This document shows positions 50,957-59,502 of a stretch of 64,000 nt of DNA, piece by piece. Source of the DNA: G020344215 sp039586575 (GTDB lineage: Bacteria > Gemmatimonadota > Gemmatimonadetes > Palauibacterales > KS3-K002); assembly GCA_039586575.1 (NCBI GenBank), contig JBDHKD010000011.1, positions 1 through 64,000 of the forward strand. The letters run 5' to 3'. The notes under the pieces are model-generated. The model ran no database searches. It had not been told where the DNA came from and saw nothing but the letters and a program-made list of their open reading frames with translations. Positions within the stretch are counted from its first letter, which is position 1, and every line of letters begins with the position of its first letter. The position numbers and the translations under genes were made by a program.

Positions 50957-52189
50957 TTATCCTTTCCGCAACCTGTAGAGCTGGACGCGCTCGACATCGA
51001 GCGAGTCCGTCTGACGGCCGAGCACGAAGTCGGATCCGATCTGGAAGATGCGGAAGCGCGGCGGTGTCTCGATGAGGCCGAGCATCACTCCGGTCGAGTC
51101 GAACACGGTCCAGCGCGGCTGCTCGTCGCCGGGGGCACGATACTCCTCGACCCAGAGGTTCCCTTCCTCATCGACGATGACGCCCTCGTAGGCGGGCATC
51201 GTCTCCGGGAACGGCATGTCGGCGTACATGCGCTGCCAGAACTGCCGCTGACTCTCGTCCTCGGAGTCTTCCAGTTGCTCCTCTTTCCAGAGGCTGATGT
51301 CCGCTGGAGTGACGGGCGGGTTTGTGTGTGCTTTGCGGATGAGCCGGTTGACCGCGCCGCTCGCGCCGTACCTGGCGATCTCATAAGAGTCGGAGCTTCC
51401 GAAGTAGAAAGCGTCGGCAAACGTGGCCGCATCGGGCGCGCGACCGAAGGGCAGCGAGGCCGCCATCATCCCCTGCTCCTGGGATTTGACATACCACTCC
51501 GGGCCCGGGTGCCAACCGACGGAATCGATCAGCTCGCCTTCCGGGTCGCTGTGAAGGTAGACAACGGAGTCGCGCCGCAGGCCGCCGCGCATCTGCGGGC
51601 TGAAGAACGTCTGCCGGGCGCTGATCAGCAGGGAGCCGTCGGCAAAGGGTGCGACGACGGTCGGGAACGAGCGCGCGCCGGTAAGGGCGTTGAGATCGAA
51701 GGATCGGATGAAGTTGCCCTTGGCGTCGAAGACCGAGACGCGCCGCTGTCGGTAGTCGAAGGTGTAGAGGGAGTCGTTGCTCAAGCCCCAGAGGCCGAAC
51801 AGGCCCTGGAACTCGCCGGGTCCGCCGCCCTCGCGTCCGGCGGATGACAGGAACTTGCCTTTGGAGTCGAAGAAGCGCAGCTCGTGCGTGCCCGAGTTGG
51901 CGACGACGATACGGCCATTGCTCAGCCGGCGGGCGTTGGCCACGCGATAGAACTGATAGGCGGCGTCCCCTTCCAGCGCCCCGATCTCGAGCGTTGGCTC
52001 CTCGGCAAGCTGCCAGCCCTCATCCTCCGACCACTGCGGGGCACTGTTCTCGACGATCTGTATACCGGCGCTGTCTCGGACCACGGCGCCGCCGGAGCGG
52101 TCACCCGCGCCGCCGCAGGCCGCGGCGGCGACGAGGAGCACGAGACTGGCCGGGAACACGATGATGTGCTGAGTACTGGTTCTTCTCAT
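50957..52189 (-). CDS. Six-bladed beta-propeller lipoprotein 1
   Basis: A 410-residue lipoprotein (lipobox AAAC) with the phylum-typical start VVRDSAGIQIVENSAPQW. Blade motifs are GRIVVANSGTHELRFFDSKGKFLSSAGREGGGPGEFQ, RRVSVFDAKGNFIRSFDL and VDEEGNLWVEEYR, and the end is VLGRQTDSLDVERVQLYRLRKG. This NHL-like family has unknown function in these bacteria, and the propeller is probably a binding platform in the periplasm. ATG 52189 follows GGAGAG. It is the last of five tandem paralogues and the most diverged in its final blade (QTDS in place of RWxD). Confidence 0.85.
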   Translation of the reverse strand: MRRTSTQHIIVFPASLVLLVAAAACGGAGDRSGGAVVRDSAGIQIVENSAPQWSEDEGWQLAEEPTLEIGALEGDAAYQFYRVANARRLSNGRIVVANSGTHELRFFDSKGKFLSSAGREGGGPGEFQGLFGLWGLSNDSLYTFDYRQRRVSVFDAKGNFIRSFDLNALTGARSFPTVVAPFADGSLLISARQTFFSPQMRGGLRRDSVVYLHSDPEGELIDSVGWHPGPEWYVKSQEQGMMAASLPFGRAPDAATFADAFYFGSSDSYEIARYGASGAVNRLIRKAHTNPPVTPADISLWKEEQLEDSEDESQRQFWQRMYADMPFPETMPAYEGVIVDEEGNLWVEEYRAPGDEQPRWTVFDSTGVMLGLIETPPRFRIFQIGSDFVLGRQTDSLDVERVQLYRLRKG

Positions 52190-52242
52190 GAGTGCTCTCC
52201 AACAACTGCAAGGCCACGAGCGGGACGTACCGCGCGCGGCGG

Positions 52243-53487
52243 TTAATCCTTCACGAGTTCGTACAACTGCACGTGCTCGACGTCGAGCTCGTCGCGCCAG
52301 CGCCCGAGGACGAAGTCGGAACCTATCTGGTAGACCTCGAAGCGCGGCGGCGTCTCGACCGCGCCGAGCATCACGCCTTCCGAGCTGAAAACGGTCCAGC
52401 GCGGCTGGTCGTCGCCCGGCCGCCGGAACTCCTCGACCCAGAGGTTCCCCTCCCTGTCCACCTGGAACTCGCCGTAGGCGGGCATGGTCTCGGGGAACGG
52501 CATGAAGTCGAACATTCGCTCGAGGGCCTGCCGTGGCACCGGGTCCTGCCATTCGGCGAGCTCCTCTGCCTTGTAGCGTTCGATGTCCTCAGCGGTGACG
52601 GGCAGGTTCGGCTTGTCCCGGCGGATGAGGCGCCTGAGGCTGCCGTCCATCGAGAGGGCCCTGATCTCGTACGAATCGCTGCTACCGAAGTAGAGAACGT
52701 CGCCGAAGGCGGCTGCCTGCGGTTGGCGACCCAGGCCCAGCGGTCCACCGATCACTCGATCGCCTTCCGTCTTGACGAACGCTTGGGCTCCCGGGAAGCG
52801 GCCGATCGTATCGAGCGTGGCGCCCTCCGTGCTGCAGTGCAGATAGACGACCGAATCGCGCCGCACTCCCGTGCTCATGTGATCGGTGTCGAACATCAGC
52901 TCGATGCCGAGTGCCAGCGTCCCATCTCGGAATGGGGCGGCGAAGCTCGGGAATCCACCGCTCTCGGTCAGCGGCCGTAGCAGGAACGAGCGGACGAATC
53001 GGCCGTCCGTGTCGAAGATGGATGCTCTCGCCTGGCTCCAGTCGAAAGCGAACAACGAGTCGCCGCTGAAGGGCTCGAGCCAGAGCAGGTCCTCGAACTC
53101 GCCCGGGCCACCACCCTTTCGGCCAACCGCGGCGCGGAAGGTACCGGCGCGATCGAAGAGGCGTAGCTCGCCGGAGCCCGCGTTCGCCACTACCAGGCGT
53201 CCATCGTCGAGCCGCAGGGCGCCCACGATCTGGAACAGCTGGTACTCCGGGTCGCCCTCGAGCGAGCCGATATCGAGGAGCGGCGCCTCCGCGAGTCGCC
53301 AGCCCTGGCCTTCCGGCCAGAGATAGTCGGAGTTCTCGACGATCTCGACGCCGGCGCTGTCCCGCACGAGCGGGCCGGAGCGTACCGCCCCCCCGCCGCA
53401 GCCCATGAGGAAGATCGAGGTTGCAAGGAGCCCCGAAATCACTACCGGGGGCCTGTCGTCTATTCGTACCCGCTTCGTAAAGGTCAT
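52243..53487 (-). CDS. Six-bladed beta-propeller lipoprotein 2
   Basis: A 414-residue paralogue with lipobox LMGC, starting LVRDSAGVEIVENSDYLWP. It has GRLVVANAGSGELRLFDRAGTFRAAVGRKGGGPGEFEDLLWLEP, GSSDSYEIRALSMDGSLRRLIRRD and a closing LGRWRDELDVEHVQLYELVKD. ATG 53487 is used because the upstream in-frame codons do not form a signal peptide. The 132-base gap upstream has a small hairpin CCGTG-N6-CACGG (53508-53523). Its ligand is unknown. Confidence 0.85.
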   Translation of the reverse strand: MTFTKRVRIDDRPPVVISGLLATSIFLMGCGGGAVRSGPLVRDSAGVEIVENSDYLWPEGQGWRLAEAPLLDIGSLEGDPEYQLFQIVGALRLDDGRLVVANAGSGELRLFDRAGTFRAAVGRKGGGPGEFEDLLWLEPFSGDSLFAFDWSQARASIFDTDGRFVRSFLLRPLTESGGFPSFAAPFRDGTLALGIELMFDTDHMSTGVRRDSVVYLHCSTEGATLDTIGRFPGAQAFVKTEGDRVIGGPLGLGRQPQAAAFGDVLYFGSSDSYEIRALSMDGSLRRLIRRDKPNLPVTAEDIERYKAEELAEWQDPVPRQALERMFDFMPFPETMPAYGEFQVDREGNLWVEEFRRPGDDQPRWTVFSSEGVMLGAVETPPRFEVYQIGSDFVLGRWRDELDVEHVQLYELVKD

Positions 53488-53619
53488 CGTTCGCTGCTGT
53501 GGACTAGCCCGTGCCAAGACACGGCTTCCAACCATGATAGACGCGTGAGGCGCCCAAAACGCCGTCTGCCGCAGGGAAGGTATACGGTGCCGGGCCGCTG
53601 GGGCCGGTCGTGGCGGGGT

Positions 53620-54879
53620 CTAGTCTTTGAGAATGCCGTACAAGCGGACGTGCTCGACGTCGAGCTCGTCGATCCAGCGCCCGAGGACGAAATCGTCTCC
53701 GATCTGGTAGGCCCTGAGCTCCTGCGGCATTTCCACGGTCCCGAGAAGCGCGCCGCCGCCATCGAACACCTTCCAGCGCTGCTGCTGCGCGCCGGGCCGT
53801 CGGAACTCCCGCACCCAGAGGCTACCCGCGGGATCGACGAGGAGCCCGTCGTACGCGGGAAAGGTCTCGGTGAACTGCATGTTCTCCATGCGGGCCAGTG
53901 CCCTGCGTCGTGTGTTCTCGTCCTCTGCTTGCGCCAGTCGCTCTTCCTTGTAGCGCTCGATGTCTTCGCTGGTGACCGGAAGGTTCGGTTGGTCGAGGCG
54001 GATCAATCGTTCGACCGCCCCGCGCTGGCCGTAGTAAGTGATCTCGAACGACGCCCCGTTACCGAGGTAGAAGCCGTTGGCGTAGCCCTGCATTTGGGGG
54101 CTGGGACTCCAGAGGCGCGGCCCGGCCATGACCATCGTCCGCTCGCCCGAGCCAGCCGTCTGCACGCGGATCTCGGCGCCCGGGTAGTCGGCGATCGTGT
54201 CGAGGGTGGCGCCGTCCATATCGGCCCTGACGATCACCATCGTGTCCTGGCTCACGCCGGTGGCGACCCTGCCCACGGCAGGTGGGCTGGCGACACCGAG
54301 AATGAGCGAGCCGTCTTTCAGCGGCAGGACGTGATTGGGGAAGAAGGGAGTCCCGGCGAGGGCGTCGGGTGTGAACGAGCGGACAAACTCGCCGCCCGGG
54401 CTGAAGACGGTGATTCGCCGGTTGCGCCAGTCGTAGGTGAGAAGCGAGTCGCCGGCGAATGACTCGACGAGCATCAGCCCCTGAAACTCGCCGGGTCCGG
54501 CGCCCTGGCGACCGGCGGTGCGTATGTAGGTCCCGTCGCTCTCGTAGAAGCGGAGCTCGTGGGTGCCCGAATTAGCGACGACGATCCGGCCATCGGCGAG
54601 TCGTGTGGCGTCGAACACCCGGAAGAGTTGATACTCGAGCGCGCCGTCCAGTGCGCCGATCTCGAGGACGGGCTCCTCCGTCAGGCGCCAGCCGGCACCA
54701 TCGGGCCAACTGGGGGAGGTACTCTCGACGATCACGATGCCGGCGCTGTCCCGGCCGGCGCTCGCCGAGCTGTTCCCGGTCCCGGAGCTACAAGCGGCGA
54801 GAGCGGTGGTGACTAGAAGGATGAGTGCGTGCAGGCGCCGGTCCTGCGGCGCGATCGTATTGGCCTTAGCGGTCGTCAT
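53620..54879 (-). CDS. Six-bladed beta-propeller lipoprotein 3
   Basis: A 419-residue paralogue with lipobox LAAC and the start AGRDSAGIVIVESTSPSWP, where the usual N of IVEN is S. Blade motifs are GRIVVANSGTHELRFYESDGTYIRTAGRQGAGPGEFQGLMLVE and RRITVFSPGGEFVRSFTPDA; it ends LGRWIDELDVEHVRLYGILKD. It diverges from its neighbours in the GGGPGEF site (GAGPGEF) and in blade 4, so ligand preference may differ. A CAACC-N4-GGTTG hairpin lies in the 103-base gap before it. Confidence 0.85.
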   Translation of the reverse strand: MTTAKANTIAPQDRRLHALILLVTTALAACSSGTGNSSASAGRDSAGIVIVESTSPSWPDGAGWRLTEEPVLEIGALDGALEYQLFRVFDATRLADGRIVVANSGTHELRFYESDGTYIRTAGRQGAGPGEFQGLMLVESFAGDSLLTYDWRNRRITVFSPGGEFVRSFTPDALAGTPFFPNHVLPLKDGSLILGVASPPAVGRVATGVSQDTMVIVRADMDGATLDTIADYPGAEIRVQTAGSGERTMVMAGPRLWSPSPQMQGYANGFYLGNGASFEITYYGQRGAVERLIRLDQPNLPVTSEDIERYKEERLAQAEDENTRRRALARMENMQFTETFPAYDGLLVDPAGSLWVREFRRPGAQQQRWKVFDGGGALLGTVEMPQELRAYQIGDDFVLGRWIDELDVEHVRLYGILKD

Positions 54880-54982
54880 AGCAACCCGACCTCCGGGGAG
54901 TGCCAAAGGGTCGAGAACGCGGTGTTTCGCAACCTGAGGGTTGAGCGCGTCTCCGGCAACTTCGCCTCAGAGGATCCGGTGT

Positions 54983-56224
54983 CTAGCTCTTCAGCAGCGC
55001 ATAGAGGCGGACGTGTTCCACGTCGAGCTCGTCGATCCAGCGGCCGAGCACGAAGTCGGGGCCGATCTGGTAGATGGTGAGATCGGGCGGCGTCTCGACG
55101 ACGCCCAGCAGCGCACCGTCGGCGTCGAAGACCCGCCAGCGCGGTTGATCGTCGCCGGGCCGGCGGTACTCCTCGACCCACAGGTTGCCCTCGGCGTCGA
55201 CCAGCAGATCGCCGTGCGTCGGCATCGTCTGAGGGAACGGCATGTCGGCGTAGAAGCGCTCGAGGATTTGGCGATCGAAGTCGTCGGTCACGTCGGCTAG
55301 CTGCTCTTGCAGGAAGCGGTCTATGTCGCTGGGCGTGACGCTGACGGCGGGGCCGGCGAATCGGACGATCCGTCGGATCCGAGCGTCGGGGCCGTAGTAG
55401 GCGACTTCGTGACTCTCGGTGCTGCCCAGATAGAAGCCGCCATCATAGGTCGCGAATCGTGGGTCGCGTCCGAAGGCCAGCGGCGCGACGTCCACATGCT
55501 CGTCGAGCGACGCGACGTACATCTCGCGGCCCGGGTACTGGACTACGGTGTCCATCATGGCCCCGTCGAGGTCGCAGCGGACCAGAGCGGTCGTATCACG
55601 AAGCAGGCCCAGAGAGAACTCTCCGGCAAATAAACCTTCGACGCTCACTAGCAGAGTCCGGTCGGAGAGCGGGCCGAGGCGCACGTGCAGTCCGTGAACG
55701 CCGCCTAGCTGTAGCGTCGAGCTGCGCACGAAGCCGCCGCCGGGATCGAAGACCGAGATGCGGCGGCTCAGGCCGTCGTAGGTCAGCAGCGAGTCGCCGG
55801 CCAGTACGCCCAACCAGCGCAGCACCTGGAACTCGCCCGGACCTCCACCCTTGCGTCCGCTCGCCGACAGAAAGGTCCCGTCGGCGTCGTAAAACCGCAG
55901 CTCGCCGGACCCAGCGTTGGCGACCACGATGCGGCCATCGCTCAGCCGCAGGGCGCCGGCGACCTGGAAGAGCTGGTAGTTCGAGTCTCCTTCGAGGACT
56001 CCGATGTCCAGGGCGGGGCGGTCGGGGAGACGCCAGGCCTCACCCTCGGCCCAGCGGGGCAGGTGGTTCTCGACGATGTGGACGCCGGCGCTGTCGCGGA
56101 TCGTGGGCGCCGCCTGGCCTGGCGAGCCCGTCTCGCAGGCGGCGAGGGCGAGGGCGAGACAGCAGAGGACAGAGCCGTGAAACTTCGAGTAGTGGACCAG
56201 ACGGACAGGCTCGCGGTGTGGCAT
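54983..56224 (-). CDS. Six-bladed beta-propeller lipoprotein 4
   Basis: A 413-residue paralogue with lipobox LAAC and TIRDSAGVHIVENHLPRW. The blade-1 block YQLFQVAGALRLSDGRIVVANAGSGELRFYDADGTFLSASGRKGGGPGEF is almost the same as in paralogue 5, indicating recent duplication or gene conversion. The end is LGRWIDELDVEHVRLYALLKS. The start is ATG 56224. A strong hairpin (56245-56277) lies 20 bases upstream. Confidence 0.85.
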   Translation of the reverse strand: MPHREPVRLVHYSKFHGSVLCCLALALAACETGSPGQAAPTIRDSAGVHIVENHLPRWAEGEAWRLPDRPALDIGVLEGDSNYQLFQVAGALRLSDGRIVVANAGSGELRFYDADGTFLSASGRKGGGPGEFQVLRWLGVLAGDSLLTYDGLSRRISVFDPGGGFVRSSTLQLGGVHGLHVRLGPLSDRTLLVSVEGLFAGEFSLGLLRDTTALVRCDLDGAMMDTVVQYPGREMYVASLDEHVDVAPLAFGRDPRFATYDGGFYLGSTESHEVAYYGPDARIRRIVRFAGPAVSVTPSDIDRFLQEQLADVTDDFDRQILERFYADMPFPQTMPTHGDLLVDAEGNLWVEEYRRPGDDQPRWRVFDADGALLGVVETPPDLTIYQIGPDFVLGRWIDELDVEHVRLYALLKS

Positions 56225-56244
56225 GTCTGTTACGCTCCGGCTGC

Positions 56245-56277
56245 GATGGCCGGGCGCAGGCGCCCGGGTCGGCCATC
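56245..56277. other. Strong hairpin between propeller genes 4 and 5
   Basis: GATGGCC (56245-56251) pairs with GGCCATC (56271-56277), with CGGGCGC-AG-GCGCCCG stacked inside. It is followed by few T residues on the minus strand, so it may stabilise or process the mRNA between two paralogues rather than end it. Confidence 0.45.
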
Positions 56278-56312
56278 TGTTTGACAGGCACTGTGCTGCT
56301 CAGGGTTGTGGC

Positions 56313-57530
56313 TCACGGTTTGACTAGCTCGTAGAGGAGGACGTGCTCGACATCGAGCGCATCGCGCCAGCGCCCGAGCACATAGTCTGGACCAATCTGG
56401 TGGATAGCGAAGCGCGGCGGAGTCCCGACGAGACCCAGAAGGGCACCGTCGCGATCGAACACCTGCCAACGCGGCTGGTCGTCGCCCGGCCGCCGGTACT
56501 CGGCTACCCACAGTTTGCCCTCCTCATCGACTTTGAACTCGCCGTAGGCGGGCATCGTCTCCGGCCAGGGCATGCGGGCGAACATGCGCTGGCGTATCTG
56601 GCGGCGGCGCTCGTCGCGCGCCCGGGCCAGGCTTTGCTGCGTGAAGCGCTCGATGTCGTCTGCGGTGACCGGCAGGTTTGCTCGATCCAGGCGGACGATG
56701 CGTTGAAGCGTTCCGTCCGCTGCGTGATAGCCGATCTCATACGAGTCGGAACTGCCGTAATAGAAGCCCGCACCCTGGACGGCGGCCTGGGCAAGAGCGC
56801 CAAACGGGACACCGCCCCCGATCCAGGATTCGCCTTCCATGAAGGAGAAGGATTCACCGCCCGGGAATCGGCCGATCGTGTCCAGCACGGCGCCCTGCGT
56901 GTCGCAGTGGAGGTAGAGCGTGGTATCGCGCCGCAGGCCGGCGCGCCGCTCGCCCACGAAGGTCTGCTCGAGGCTCACCAGCAGCGAGCCGTCGCCCAGT
57001 GGCGCGACGAGGGTCGGAAACCCGCCGGCCTGGATGATGAAATGGAGGTCGAAGGAGCGGACGAAGCGACCGTGCGGGTCGAAGATCGAGACGCGCCGCT
57101 GCCGCCAGTCGTAGGCCATGATCGAGTCGCCGGCCAGGCGCTCCAGCCAGAGCAGGTCCTCGAACTCGCCGGGCCCGCCGCCTTCGCGGCCGCTCGCCGC
57201 CAGGAAGGTGCCGTCGGCATCGAAGAAGCGAAGCTCGCTCGATCCGCTGTTCGCCACGACGATGCGGCCGTCGCTCAGCCGCAGCGCGCCGGCGACCTGG
57301 AAGAGCTGGTACTCCGGGTCAGCATCGACCGCGCCGATATCGAGGAGCGGCGCCGCGCTCAGCCTCCAGTCGCGCCCGTCCGGCCAGCGCGGCCCCGAGT
57401 TCTCGACGATATGGACGCCGGCGCTGTCCCGCACCTGCGGGCCGGACGAGGGGTTGGGTCCCGCGTCGCAGGCCGCCAGGCTGAGGGCAAGTATGAAAAA
57501 TAGCGGCGGTTTGATCTCCCGGTCGGTCAT
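56313..57530 (-). CDS. Six-bladed beta-propeller lipoprotein 5
   Basis: A 405-residue paralogue with lipobox LAAC and QVRDSAGVHIVENSGPRWP. It shares the near-identical blade-1 block with paralogue 4 and ends LGRWRDALDVEHVLLYELVKP. It is the first gene of the tandem cluster, so its upstream region (57531-57735) should hold the promoter. That region is shared with the divergent ECF sigma-factor gene, suggesting joint regulation. Confidence 0.85.
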   Translation of the reverse strand: MTDREIKPPLFFILALSLAACDAGPNPSSGPQVRDSAGVHIVENSGPRWPDGRDWRLSAAPLLDIGAVDADPEYQLFQVAGALRLSDGRIVVANSGSSELRFFDADGTFLAASGREGGGPGEFEDLLWLERLAGDSIMAYDWRQRRVSIFDPHGRFVRSFDLHFIIQAGGFPTLVAPLGDGSLLVSLEQTFVGERRAGLRRDTTLYLHCDTQGAVLDTIGRFPGGESFSFMEGESWIGGGVPFGALAQAAVQGAGFYYGSSDSYEIGYHAADGTLQRIVRLDRANLPVTADDIERFTQQSLARARDERRRQIRQRMFARMPWPETMPAYGEFKVDEEGKLWVAEYRRPGDDQPRWQVFDRDGALLGLVGTPPRFAIHQIGPDYVLGRWRDALDVEHVLLYELVKP

Positions 57531-57735
57531 GCTGGTGACCTCACCAGGCTGTCTGGGGCCGACACACGAGGTCTCCTACCAGTAGTAGATGCGCGAGCAG
57601 TCCGGAGCGTCGTGCGGTGGAACCATGCTCTGGCGAAGCGGGCCGGCGCCGGGCAGCTTGGACGGGCACGAGCGCTGTGTAAACGGCGAGCGCCGCGGCG
57701 ACGTCTCAGGTACGAAATGGCTACCGGGAGCACTC

Positions 57736-58332
57736 TTGAGCGAGCCGACGAGGACAGATGAGAGTCTCAGCGCCCTGGTTCGGAGCGCGCAAGCCGGCGA
57801 TGAGAGCGCTTTCGAGCGGTTGGTGCGGCGCTACTACGGACAGGTCCACCGCTGGGCGCTGGCGCGGACGGGCGATCGGGACGACGCCGACGACGTCACG
57901 CAGGAGGTGCTGGTGAGGCTTCACCGGAATATCGGCAGCTACGACGGGCGCTCGCAGTTCACCACCTGGCTCTACCAGGTGACCCGGCGGTCGGCCGCGG
58001 ACCTGCACCGCAAGAGGGCGCGGCGCGAGCGGCTGGCGCTCAGAGTGAGGCAGGAGACGCCGGCGGCGACCGATGACCCGCGTGGCAAGGAAGAGACGAC
58101 GGATGAGAAGCGAGCGAGCGGTTTGGTGAAGACGTTTCTGAAGGAGCTGTCGGAGCGACAGCGAGAGATCTTCGCTCTGTGCGATCTGCAAGGGTTCGGC
58201 CCGGTGGAGGTGGGCGCGATGCTGGGGATGGAGCCGGTGACCGTCCGCTCGCACCTCTTCAGGGCGCGGAAAGCGATACGCAAGAAGATCCTCGAGCGGG
58301 TCCCCGAATTGGTGGAAGGCTATGGCGATTGA
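57736..58332 (+). CDS. ECF-type RNA polymerase sigma factor
   Basis: A 198-residue sigma factor. Region 2 is SAFERLVRRYYGQVHRWALARTGDRDDADDVTQEVLVRLHRNIGSYDGRSQFTTWLYQVTRR; region 4 is LSERQREIFALCDLQGFGPVEVGAMLGMEPVTVRSHLFRARKAI. The start is a TTG at 57736, set by GGGAG five bases before; upstream in-frame codons are not sigma-like. The gene overlaps the following one by 11 bases, as sigma/anti-sigma pairs often do. It diverges from the propeller gene cluster, so those genes are candidate targets. Confidence 0.9.
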   Translation: MSEPTRTDESLSALVRSAQAGDESAFERLVRRYYGQVHRWALARTGDRDDADDVTQEVLVRLHRNIGSYDGRSQFTTWLYQVTRRSAADLHRKRARRERLALRVRQETPAATDDPRGKEETTDEKRASGLVKTFLKELSERQREIFALCDLQGFGPVEVGAMLGMEPVTVRSHLFRARKAIRKKILERVPELVEGYGD

Positions 58333-58780
58333 CTGCAAGGCCGCCTTCGAGCGGCTACTGGAAGCGGATCCGGCCGAGCTGGCCGGAAGAAGCGACACGG
58401 AGCTGGCGGTCCACGTGCGGGCGTGCCCGCGCTGTGGCGCCGTGGCGGCGCGGCTCTTGGAAGGCCAAGAAGAGCTCAGCAACGCGCTGGACGAACTGGG
58501 CCCCCGTGTCGGAGTGGAAGAGGCGCTGGGGGCGGCGCGAGTCCGGCGCCGGCGGCAGGAGCGGCGGCGGCACGCCTGGCAGATCGCCGCGCCGCTGGCA
58601 GCGGCGGCGGCGGTCACGGCGATCTTCTTCGCGCGCGCTTACGAGTCGGGGCGGATGCCGGGCGAGCTTGTTCAACTACCGGTGCCACAGGTCGAGGCCG
58701 AGTTCGAAGTGCCGGCGGGCCGTAACGTGATGGTGTTCGAGACGCAAGATCGATCGGCGAAAGTCATATGGTTCTACTAG
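58322..58780 (+). CDS. Probable anti-sigma factor (zinc-finger-like, one membrane helix)
   Basis: A 152-residue protein. The N-terminus (IDCKAAFERLLEADPAELAGRSDTELAVHVRACPRCGAVAARLL) has the H-x3-C-x2-C of zinc-binding anti-sigma domains. One membrane helix is at about 86-106 and a short periplasmic domain follows. Overlap with the sigma gene and the H-x3-CPRC motif argue that it holds the sigma factor inactive at the membrane until a periplasmic signal. The family assignment is by context and motif only. Confidence 0.75.
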   Translation: MAIDCKAAFERLLEADPAELAGRSDTELAVHVRACPRCGAVAARLLEGQEELSNALDELGPRVGVEEALGAARVRRRRQERRRHAWQIAAPLAAAAAVTAIFFARAYESGRMPGELVQLPVPQVEAEFEVPAGRNVMVFETQDRSAKVIWFY

Positions 58781-58794
58781 TGGAGGAACGTGAG

Positions 58795-59502
58795 ATGAGA
58801 GCGAGAATGAAGATGTTGAGTACGGTGTGCGTGGCGGCGGAGCTGGCGCTGATCGCCGGCACCGCCCTGCTGGCCGGGTGCCAGCGCGATAGCTACGGCA
58901 ATCTCGATGTGCAGACGTTCCAGCTCGAGTACATCGAGCCGAGCGCGGCGCTGCGGATCATCGAGCCTTACGTGTTCAGCCACCGCGGCGGTACGGTCAG
59001 CGTCGACAACCAGACGGGGACTATCACTGTGCGTGAGACGCCCGACATGCTGTCGAGGATCGAGGAAGTTTTGGTCCGCTTCGATCAGCCGGAGCCCAGC
59101 GTGAAGCTGCACTTCCGGATCATCGAGGCGAACGGTAGCACGACCGATCCGGGGCTCGAGGACATCACTGACGCGCTGCCGGAGGACGTCTTCCGCTTCC
59201 GCGGCTACCGGCTGGTCGGCGAGACGGTGATGACCGGCATCGAGTGGAGCGACGTGGCGCAGCGTGTCGCCACCAGCGGCGATCGTGTCTTCTGGATCGC
59301 GGGCAACATCGGCGAGGTGCGGGTGGCCGGCGACAGCGGCACGGTAAAACTTCAAGTGGGACTCAGCTCGACCCAGGGGAACATATTCCAGACAGCGGTC
59401 AACGCCCGGCTCGGACAGACGCTGGTCCTGGGGTCGGCGCAGCCGGATCCGGGCAGCGGGGCCTTGATCCTGGCGGTGCAAGCGGAACTCGTACTGCCCT
59501 AG
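58795..59502 (+). CDS. Secretin N-domain lipoprotein
   Basis: A 235-residue lipoprotein (lipobox LAGC, after a signal starting MRARMKMLSTVCVAAELAL). It has one NolW/secretin-type N-domain: FQLEYIEPSAALRIIEPYVFSHRGGTVSVDNQTGTITVRETPDMLSRIEEVLVRFDQPEPSVKLHFRIIEA. The C-terminal part (GETVMTGIEW..., GTVKLQVGLSS) resembles the start of the secretin beta domain without the pore region. It is not a full secretin and may be an accessory or regulatory subunit. ATG 58795 has GGAGG eight bases before it. Its stop shares a CTAG with the convergent feoB stop. Confidence 0.75.
   Translation: MRARMKMLSTVCVAAELALIAGTALLAGCQRDSYGNLDVQTFQLEYIEPSAALRIIEPYVFSHRGGTVSVDNQTGTITVRETPDMLSRIEEVLVRFDQPEPSVKLHFRIIEANGSTTDPGLEDITDALPEDVFRFRGYRLVGETVMTGIEWSDVAQRVATSGDRVFWIAGNIGEVRVAGDSGTVKLQVGLSSTQGNIFQTAVNARLGQTLVLGSAQPDPGSGALILAVQAELVLP

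Noticed and set aside
56343..57503. A 386-codon plus-strand open frame opposite propeller gene 5
   Set aside because: The same antisense pattern recurs opposite the other propeller genes, as expected when paralogues share codon bias.
57619..57624. GGAACC as an ECF-type -35 box upstream of the sigma factor
   Set aside because: The bases 16-18 positions downstream (GCCGGC region) do not fit an ECF -10 (CGTC or similar), so a self-regulated promoter cannot be supported.
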